Source of the DNA: Burkholderiales bacterium
Lineage (GTDB): Bacteria > Pseudomonadota > Gammaproteobacteria > Burkholderiales > Burkholderiaceae_B
Direction: 5' to 3'
NCBI GenBank assembly: GCA_027484315.1
Contig: JAIXTE010000019.1
Location: 1 to 34,073 of the forward strand
DNA length: 34,073 bases
Position numbers and translations under genes: made by a program
Shown here: positions 23,694 to 31,100 of the stretch, piece after piece
Numbering within the stretch: position 1 is the first letter of the stretch
Layout of the letters: each line of letters opens with the position of its first letter
The notes under the pieces: generated by a model
The model's database searches: none
What the model was told of the DNA's origin: nothing
Seen by the model: only the letters and a program-made list of their open reading frames with translations

Positions 23694-24377
23694 ATGATGT
23701 TGAATTACCTCAAGTCAATTGTGATTTTCAAAGACCTGGATGATCGGTCTTTGCAGGGTATAGAACACTTTGTGACGACCAAGGTGTATCGTGCTGGCGA
23801 ATTCATTCTGGACCGGCAAAGCGGCACCACCATGGTTATGGCCCTGTGCAGCGGGCTGGTGCGTGTAACCTTGGTTACGCCTCAGGGCAAGGAAATGGTG
23901 ATTCGTGACATCAATGTGGGTGAAGTGTTTGGCGACTGGTCTGCGATTGATGGGCAGCAGCGGTCAGCGTCGGTCATTGCGATCAAAGATTCCGTGGTTG
24001 CTTTGATTTCCGAGGCCGACTTTCGCACCCTGGTGACCCACAACCCCTTGATTGCGCTTCGGCAAATGCAGGAATTGACTCGCCAGCTTAGGAGCATGAC
24101 CTGGCGTCTGACCGAGTTCGTGGCCTTGAAGGCAAGCCTGCGGATTCAAAGCGTGTTGATGGATTTCGCCACTTTGACACCCGATGGGCTTTTGATTCAG
24201 AAGATGGTGTCTCACCAGGAAATTGCTGCCCGTGCCTACACCCAAAGGGAAGTGGTGGTGCGTGAATTGGCCAGTTTGCAGTTACGGGGTTTGCTTACCA
24301 AGCGGGGCGATGGTTATTTGATCACTTCCCCGGAATTGCTGGATATACTTCAGCTTAAGAATAAATCAGAGGTATGA
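23694..24377 (+). CDS. Crp/Fnr-family transcriptional regulator
   Basis: A 227-residue regulator with a cyclic-nucleotide-binding fold (about 10-120), a dimerisation helix and a C-terminal winged helix-turn-helix (about 172-212: VSHQEIAARAYTQREVVVRE). The phosphate-binding cassette reads GEVFGDWSAIDGQQRSASV (76-94). Arg90 and Ser91 that hold the cyclic phosphate in E. coli CRP are present. The ribose-binding Glu72 is replaced by Asp81, so ligand affinity may differ. There is no Fe-S cysteine cluster, so it is not Fnr-like. The frame is open to a TTG at 23667, but the ATG at 23694 with GAAAGG upstream is preferred. It is divergent from the cyclase gene, and its stop overlaps the next start codon. 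Confidence 0.88.
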   Translation: MMLNYLKSIVIFKDLDDRSLQGIEHFVTTKVYRAGEFILDRQSGTTMVMALCSGLVRVTLVTPQGKEMVIRDINVGEVFGDWSAIDGQQRSASVIAIKDSVVALISEADFRTLVTHNPLIALRQMQELTRQLRSMTWRLTEFVALKASLRIQSVLMDFATLTPDGLLIQKMVSHQEIAARAYTQREVVVRELASLQLRGLLTKRGDGYLITSPELLDILQLKNKSEV

Positions 24378-25327
24378 ATAAGGTGCTGCCAGTGCGTGTG
24401 GTTCTGCGTCACTTGGTGCAGCTTTTTGGGTCTTTGTTTGCTTTGGGTGCTTTCCCCGGTTGGGCGGCAATGGGTTCAGCGGCTTCATTCCAAACAGGCC
24501 CTCAAATTGAGTTTCCGGAAGCATTTGGCCAGGAAGCACCCCGAGTGCGGTCTTCCCTCGAAAAAGCATATGTCACGATTCAATCGGGTGATGCGCTGGG
24601 CGGGCCCCGGTTGGCCTATTTCGAGTTTTGCGAGGCGGCCCGAATGGGCAGCGCCGAGGGGCATTACCGTGCCGGGCTTGCTGCGCTTAAACTGGATACA
24701 GCGGAGTTGCAGGGGGCTCTTTTCCATTTCCGGACTGCTGAAGAACTCGGCCATGTACGAGCCATTGAAGCAATTGTTCAGTATGCACCTGTATTGCGTG
24801 GGCAGTTGCTGAAGAACCCGCCCGATTGCCTAGTCGCACCTCCAGACCTGATTGCGCTTCGAGCTCCTGTCCTTGATAAGGTATTGCCTGGGCTTGACTT
24901 TGCCTTGTACTCACAACGTTTGCCCAAAGACCGTAAAACCGTGCTGGAGATGGTCGAGAAAATGGCCAAGGAATCGGCACTGGAGGTGTCGTTTGTCATG
25001 GCGATTGCTGCGGCGGAGTCCAATTTCAACCCAAAAGCGCGTTCTCCCAAAAATGCAATGGGTGTGATGCAGCTGATTCCGGCAACGGCCGAACGTTTCG
25101 GGGTCAAGGATCCTTACGATCCTCACCAGAATATTCGGGGCGGTATTCGATACCTGGAATGGCTGCACCGCCGCTTCAAGGGTGATTTGAAGCTGGTGGC
25201 GGCCGCCTACAATTCTGGCGAAGGAACGGTGGACCGGTTCAAAGGTGTGCCCCCTTATACAGAAACCCAGCTGTATGTCCAAAAGGTTTTGCGTTACACC
25301 CGGCGCGACACTCCCGCAGGAAAGTGA
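24374..25327 (+). CDS. Lytic transglycosylase (SLT domain)
   Basis: A 317-residue exported muralytic enzyme. It has a hydrophobic signal peptide (residues about 8-32, ending GWAA). The middle region (about 60-150) contains Sel1/TPR-like helices (GSAEGHYRAGLAALKLD). The C-terminal SLT domain covers about 195-317. The catalytic Glu215 lies in AIAAAESNFNP, followed by KNAMGVMQLIPATAERFGV and AAAYNSGEGTVDRF, all typical family 1 motifs. It cleaves the glycan of peptidoglycan to leave anhydro-muramic ends. Its ATG overlaps the Crp stop (ATGA), so the two are translationally coupled, an unusual pairing. Its place before the TolC-like gene suggests it may clear the cell wall for a secretion apparatus. 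Confidence 0.9.
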   Translation: MNKVLPVRVVLRHLVQLFGSLFALGAFPGWAAMGSAASFQTGPQIEFPEAFGQEAPRVRSSLEKAYVTIQSGDALGGPRLAYFEFCEAARMGSAEGHYRAGLAALKLDTAELQGALFHFRTAEELGHVRAIEAIVQYAPVLRGQLLKNPPDCLVAPPDLIALRAPVLDKVLPGLDFALYSQRLPKDRKTVLEMVEKMAKESALEVSFVMAIAAAESNFNPKARSPKNAMGVMQLIPATAERFGVKDPYDPHQNIRGGIRYLEWLHRRFKGDLKLVAAAYNSGEGTVDRFKGVPPYTETQLYVQKVLRYTRRDTPAGK

Positions 25328-25469
25328 TTTATTGCACTATTTCCTTCAATGAGTTGCATTCAAGTTCCTCCCTTTAACCTTCTTTAACAAATTCGCGCAC
25401 GCCTCACCCTTTCGGGCGAATACACTTTGGGACACTCCATTAATCTCCAACAAAGTCCGCCCAGTGAAT

Positions 25470-28034
25470 ATGCGTCGAACCTTAGCCTTGCTGATTTCAG
25501 GCCTGATTTCCAGTACAACATTGACGGCAGTCGCGCCAGTGTTGGCGCAGTCAAACCTTTCTCCCTCGAAAATCGAGTTGCGAAATACCGGGGAAACCTT
25601 GGGAGTCAGCCTTGATCTGGAGGCTGGTGCCCTGGGCGTTGTCAATTTGTCCCAAGGGGCCAAGTCGACTTCACTGAGCGTGGAATTGAAGGGCATGGAC
25701 ACTGCCGAGGTGAACCGGATTGCCGCCAGCCTGGCCAATTCGAGCGATGTGGACTCCTATGAAGTATTGCCCGGTCTGGACGGGCGCAGCGTGTTGGTGC
25801 TTCGTTTCAAGCAGTTCATGCGCATTCTGGATGAGACGGTGGTCGCTTACGGGGACTCACGTTCCCGCTGGGAAATTGTGCTTGAGGTATTGCCAATCAA
25901 CGTGGAGGCCTTGCCCGTGCCGCTGGGCGCGCCCTTGTTGGGCTCGATTGATTTTGGCGCAACCGACAACCGCCTTGACCTGATTTTCAACGGCAATGCC
26001 ACATTGCAAACCGATGTGACCTTGTCGGCGGATGCCACCGAGGTGCGTGTCGAGTTTCCTGGAGTCAGTGAATCGTCTCTCAAAACTGCGATTCAAGACG
26101 TGTTGGCCTTGCCCCCGCTGGTTGAAAAGATTTTCTCTGAGCCCATGACTGGTGGCGCAAGGGTGGTGTACAAGATGAACCGCCCAGTGGACATTGTGGA
26201 CAGTTCAGGTGCTGCATTTGGCCAAAGCGGTGTGATCATGCTGGCCGTGGTGCCTGATTCCAGGCCCCGTGCCAATTCGGCTTCCAAACTGATTGCTATC
26301 AAGACGGTGGACACTGTCGGTGGTGTGGGCATTGATTTGCAGGGTGTGAGCGATCAGGAGCAAACCACGTTCTTCCTGGACAACCCGCCCCGGTTGGTGG
26401 TGGATCTCTTGGGCTGGAAGCCTGAGCAGGTGCGCGTGGCTGCCGAAAAATTCAAGTCATCCCACAAGGTTGTTCAGGGTGTGGCCGCAACAGATACCCG
26501 CCTGGGTTCAGCCCGTTTGGTATTTGCGCTGACTACACCTCTTAGCCTGGCGGGTACCAGCCAGAGCACGGACTCCCAAGGTCTTCAGGGTGGTCTGCAA
26601 TTGTCGCTGTCGCCACTGGATGCACGTTCATTCAGCCTGGCCCGCATGGGCGTGGACTTTGGCGTGCGTCGAGACCTTCAGAATTTGCGCAGCCCTGAAA
26701 TCGTGATCAAACCGGTCCAATTGCCCGGCGATTACGCCAAGGCCATTGTGAATGCGCGTGTGGGCAATACTTTCCGCTTGATGGACCTGGCGCAAAAAGC
26801 CAAAGAGCGCGATCCGAAATACCGTGCTGCATTGTCAGACTATCAAATTGCATTCGAACAAACCAAACAGGCACAGGCGGGTTACTTGCCCGTGGTGAAC
26901 CTGGATTACCAGGTCTCCAAGACAAATCAGGATTTGAAGGTGTCCCCCAACCCGGCATTCCCTCAGGTGAACAGCAAGTTCAGCGGCAACGCCTACAACC
27001 TGACCATTACCCAGCCGATCGTACGTGTTCAGAATTATGTGCGCATTCAACAGGCGGATATCGGGCTGGAGCAGGCGCAGCTGGTGCTGGCTGCTGCTGA
27101 GCAGGATTTATTGTTGCGTCTCTCAGGCGCCTATTTGAACTTGTTGGCTTCCGTGGATGGTGTTGATCTGTCCAAGGCTGAAAAGCTGGCGGTGGGCAAG
27201 CAGCTTGATCTGGCACGTTCCCGATTCCAGGCGGGCTTGGGCACACAGGCACAGTTGTATGACACCGAGGCCCGTTATTCCCTGACTGTGGCCCGTGAAA
27301 TTGAAGCCTTGAATCGCTTGGATGATGCGAAAGCCGCCCTGCGTGAAATCGTGGGTGAAGACATTGCCGGTGTGAAAGGCTTCAAGCGCGACTTTTTGGC
27401 AGTGCCCCCACGACCAGCCAAAATCGACAACTGGGTCAGCGCCGCAGTTGAGCAAAACCTGGCGTTGCGTGCCCGAGTGTTAAGCACGCTGGTGGCGGGC
27501 AAGGAAATTCAGCGTCAGCAGGCAGGCCATTTGCCAACCCTGGATGCTGTGGCCTCTCAAAGCCGACAGGATGCCAGTGGCACCTTGTTTGGTGGCCCCC
27601 AGGATATCGTCAGTCGCGAGGTTAGCGCCCGCTTGAATGTGCCAATTTACAGTGGCGGTAACACCAGCTCGCTGGTGCGTGAAGCACAGGCGCGTCGCGA
27701 CAAGGCGGTCGAGGAACAGGAAGAAGAATTGCGCAAGACTGAGCGTACTGCACGTTCAGCCTTTTTGGGTGTACAGGCCAGCGTGTCGTCACTGGATGCT
27801 TTGCGTAAAAACGTGATTGCACAGGAAAGCGCGCTGGAAACGAAGCTGGAAGGTTTCCGTGTGGGTGTTCAGTCGGTGGTGACCGTGGTGGATGCTTACC
27901 GCCTCTTTTTCTCGGCCCGGAGGGACTACCTGCAGGCCCGATACGATTATTTGATTAACCGCCTTCGCTTGAAGCAGTCGGTTGGCAGTTTGTCTCAGAA
28001 CGATCTGGAGTTGTTGGCCACCTTGCTGGATTAA
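25470..28034 (+). CDS. AMIN-like/TolC fusion outer-membrane protein
   Basis: A protein of about 854 residues with two different halves. A signal peptide ends near VLAQ. Residues 30 to about 390 hold beta-rich modules with AMIN-domain signatures, seen best in TFFLDNPPRLVVDLLG (about 300-316) and repeated 'G..LDL..ga..v.v..s' units, which bind peptidoglycan in AmiC and PilQ. Residues about 425-854 are a TolC-type outer-membrane efflux channel: two similar halves with long helices, beginning LMDLAQKAKERDPKYRAA and GYLPVVNLDYQVS, and again after AAVEQNLALRA. A normal TolC is about 450-490 residues, so the fusion nearly doubles it. Start is the ATG at 25470 (a GTG at 25464 is the alternative). It precedes the giant surface protein and is probably its export channel. 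Confidence 0.85.
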   Translation: MRRTLALLISGLISSTTLTAVAPVLAQSNLSPSKIELRNTGETLGVSLDLEAGALGVVNLSQGAKSTSLSVELKGMDTAEVNRIAASLANSSDVDSYEVLPGLDGRSVLVLRFKQFMRILDETVVAYGDSRSRWEIVLEVLPINVEALPVPLGAPLLGSIDFGATDNRLDLIFNGNATLQTDVTLSADATEVRVEFPGVSESSLKTAIQDVLALPPLVEKIFSEPMTGGARVVYKMNRPVDIVDSSGAAFGQSGVIMLAVVPDSRPRANSASKLIAIKTVDTVGGVGIDLQGVSDQEQTTFFLDNPPRLVVDLLGWKPEQVRVAAEKFKSSHKVVQGVAATDTRLGSARLVFALTTPLSLAGTSQSTDSQGLQGGLQLSLSPLDARSFSLARMGVDFGVRRDLQNLRSPEIVIKPVQLPGDYAKAIVNARVGNTFRLMDLAQKAKERDPKYRAALSDYQIAFEQTKQAQAGYLPVVNLDYQVSKTNQDLKVSPNPAFPQVNSKFSGNAYNLTITQPIVRVQNYVRIQQADIGLEQAQLVLAAAEQDLLLRLSGAYLNLLASVDGVDLSKAEKLAVGKQLDLARSRFQAGLGTQAQLYDTEARYSLTVAREIEALNRLDDAKAALREIVGEDIAGVKGFKRDFLAVPPRPAKIDNWVSAAVEQNLALRARVLSTLVAGKEIQRQQAGHLPTLDAVASQSRQDASGTLFGGPQDIVSREVSARLNVPIYSGGNTSSLVREAQARRDKAVEEQEEELRKTERTARSAFLGVQASVSSLDALRKNVIAQESALETKLEGFRVGVQSVVTVVDAYRLFFSARRDYLQARYDYLINRLRLKQSVGSLSQNDLELLATLLD

Positions 28035-28070
28035 GGCCCCCGGATTCTTGAATTGAATTTTTTGCAGCGC

Positions 28071-28090
28071 GCCCCGAATTGAATCGGGGC
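28071..28090 (+). other. Stem-loop in the leader of the giant gene
   Basis: GCCCCGA-ATTGAA-TCGGGGC is a perfect 7-base GC-rich stem with a 6-base loop. It sits between the TolC-like stop codon and the AGGAG of the giant gene. It has no T-run after it. It may be a partial attenuator, or an RNA stabiliser if the two genes share a transcript. Confidence 0.4.
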
Positions 28091-28113
28091 GATGTGCTAC
28101 CAGGAGAAAGAGT

Positions 28114-31100
28114 ATGTCCAAGTCACACAAACCCGCCCAAGCCCGCACAATGAATGCAGCGCAACGCCTGCGCCATTACCTGCGTGTGCCCGCTTTGCGT
28201 CGCTCCAATGCCACCCATGTGCCCCGTCGCCCCGGTGTTGTTGTTGAGCCGATGGAGCCGCGTTTCCTGCTGTCTTCGGAAGGTTTTGTGCCACCCCCCA
28301 GCAGCAACCCTGCGCCTGAGCTGGTCCTGCACCAGCCGTTCTCCTTCCTGGATGATTCCGCAACGCGCCAGTTGAAAACGCAGGCTGAATGGAAGACCTG
28401 GGATGACTTGCAAGCCGCGACCGCTGGCCAGCAAACCGTTCAAAGCCCTGACGAAATCATTTTCGTGGACAGCCGGGTTGAAAACTTCGAGGAACTGGTA
28501 GGCCAGGCCCTGCTGCAAAAAGACAACCTGAAGCCCGGTGCAAAGAACAAGGTGGAAGTGGTGTTGCTGGACTCTGCCCGAGATGGTGTGGAGCAGATTT
28601 CTTCCTGGCTTGAGCAGTACAGCGACATTCAAACAGTGCACCTGATTTCCCATGGTGCAGAAGGTCGTCTGTACCTGGGCAACGGTCAGCTGACCGCTGA
28701 AAGCCTGGAGTCGTATGAAAGCCAGTTGATGCAGTGGAAGGGCGCAATGGCTCAGGGCGCTGACGTGTTGCTGTATGGCTGCGATGTGGCCGCCGGCGAA
28801 TTTGGCAAGCGTTTTGTCAACCAGCTTGCCGAGGTGACAGGCCTTGATTTTGCTGCCTCCGAGAACGTGACAGCAGGTACCGCGCAGGGCGGAGACTGGC
28901 GTCTGGAATACATGACCGGCGCAATTGGTGGTGACTCGCTATTTGGTTTTGGTCCCCAGTTTTCCACTCGTTTGAATGCGTCGGTTTTTGGTGATGAGGC
29001 TTTCAATTCTGCGGCCACCTCAAACGTGGCTGACGTTGACATTCTGGATTTCTCTGCAGTGACAGCGGCTTTGAGTTTCAATGTGGCCGATGGCAAAGTG
29101 ACCGTGGCCAAGAAGTCGGGCGAAGGCAATTCGCTGGTGTTCAACGTGGCCGCCAACGGCCGTGTGGACCTGCTTGGTGGCATGGGCGCAGATTCCTTCC
29201 TGATTTCGGAATTCAACCTGATTGCCCGCGTGGACGGTGGCGCAGACGCGGATGCAGTTCGTTTTGAAACCACTGCACCCGTGACCATTGGCAAGAATGT
29301 GAGTGGCGCGGTTGTTGCCTACGAAACCGCCAATGGCCCCAATGCGTTGATCGATGCAGAATCACTTGCAGGTTCCATTTCAATTGCCCAAACACTGGGT
29401 GCAGCAGCAAAAGCCGAACTGTCCGGTGCCATTCAAAAGTCTTCCCAAGCCCTCGGCGAATTCGCCAAATCCACGGTTCTCTCCCAAAAGCTTCCACTGA
29501 TCAACAAGTCCTTGAGCGACCTGGTGGGCGATGCTTTCTTTGATGCACAGTTGGGCAGCGCAACCGACAAATTGGGTCAATTGCTGACGATTGAACTTGA
29601 GTCCGGTGTGACACTGCTGGACGGGTCGGTCGGTGACCTTGCCGGCATTGAGGCCCGCGTTGCGGCATTGCTGAACGGCGATGCGGAAGAGCCTTTGTTT
29701 GATGTACAGGTTTCATTGGCAGGTGACCTCACCGGCTTGAGCGTTGAGGTGGATTTTGTCCAGACCTCCGTTCTCAGCGGTCTGGAGCCTGGTCTTTCTG
29801 AAGAATTGGTGGGTACGCTGGCCAGTGCCGGCTTTGCTTTGAATGCCGTCAGCATGATCAATGCGGGCGTACAGATTCGTGGTGGTTTCAATGTTCAGTT
29901 GACTGGTTTTGGTGTGGGTTTGACCCCCAAGGCCAGCATCGGATTGAACCCGCTGGACGTATTGTTGGACGTGAATGCCACTGGCGTGAATGTGGGTGTG
30001 GGTTTGAGTGGTGCCGTGTTTGGCTCGCCTGCCACAGTGAGTGTTGATGATGGCAGCGTGGCCCTGAGTGCCCGTGCAATCTTGAGTTATGACGGTTTGA
30101 CCGATGACCAGGGTCGTTTGTTGTTGAGCACACTGGGTGATTTGGGCAGCATTGCGTCTCAGTTGCAGTCGCAAGCCAGCGGCAGCCTGAGCATGACCCT
30201 GCCTTTGAATGCGCAGTTGGGTGGTTTTACTCTGGGCGCAGATTTTGGCACCCCCACCTTGCTGATCAATGCCGATGAACTGTTCTTCAAAGACACCGAT
30301 GGTTTGTTGAAGGTGACATCCCCAGCCGTGTCGCTGGATGTACAGATCAGCCAGAACCTGAAAGACCAGGTGTTGGCATTGCTGGACAATGTGCAGGAAC
30401 TGGGTTCCCAGTTGCCGTTTGACGCACTGAACCAGGAAATTCCAGGTTTGGGTCAAAGCCTGAACGAATTGATTACCAACCAGAAAGACGCCGTGGATGG
30501 CGTGGGTGGTGTGTTCAACCTGAAAGACGCGGCGGAAAGCTACTTTGAAGGTTTTTCCTTTGGCAATGTGGATTTGCCGAACCTGCCCTCATTCCCTTCT
30601 GTGCGCGGTTTGCTGGATGCCTTGAACAATGCGCTGGCCAAGTTGACCACGGTGAAGTTTTCCCTGGACACGCTGGATTGGAGCGGCAAGAACCTCCGTG
30701 GCTTCGATTTTACAGCCTACCTTGAAGGGCTGAATCTGAATGCCAGCTTCCTGCGTGGCCTGGATTTCTCGGGCGCTGATTTGCGCGGTGCGAACTTCGA
30801 AGGCCTCGACCTGACAGGAATTGACTTTTCAGGTGCCCGTTTTGATTTGAACACCAATTTCACTGGTGCGATTTTGCGCGGTGTGGACTTCTATGCCGCC
30901 GACTTGCGCGGTGTGGATTTCAGTGGCCTGGACCTGCGTTTTGCCAATTTCACAGGCGCTTTGCTGGATGGCGTGAAGTTCATTGGTTCTTCACTGCTTG
31001 ATGTGGATTTCAGCGGTGTGCGCTTTGGTTTGAATGCGCCCGACCTGAGCTTTGCGCTGATCAACTTCGATTTGCCTTCCATTTTTGGAAACGACACAGG

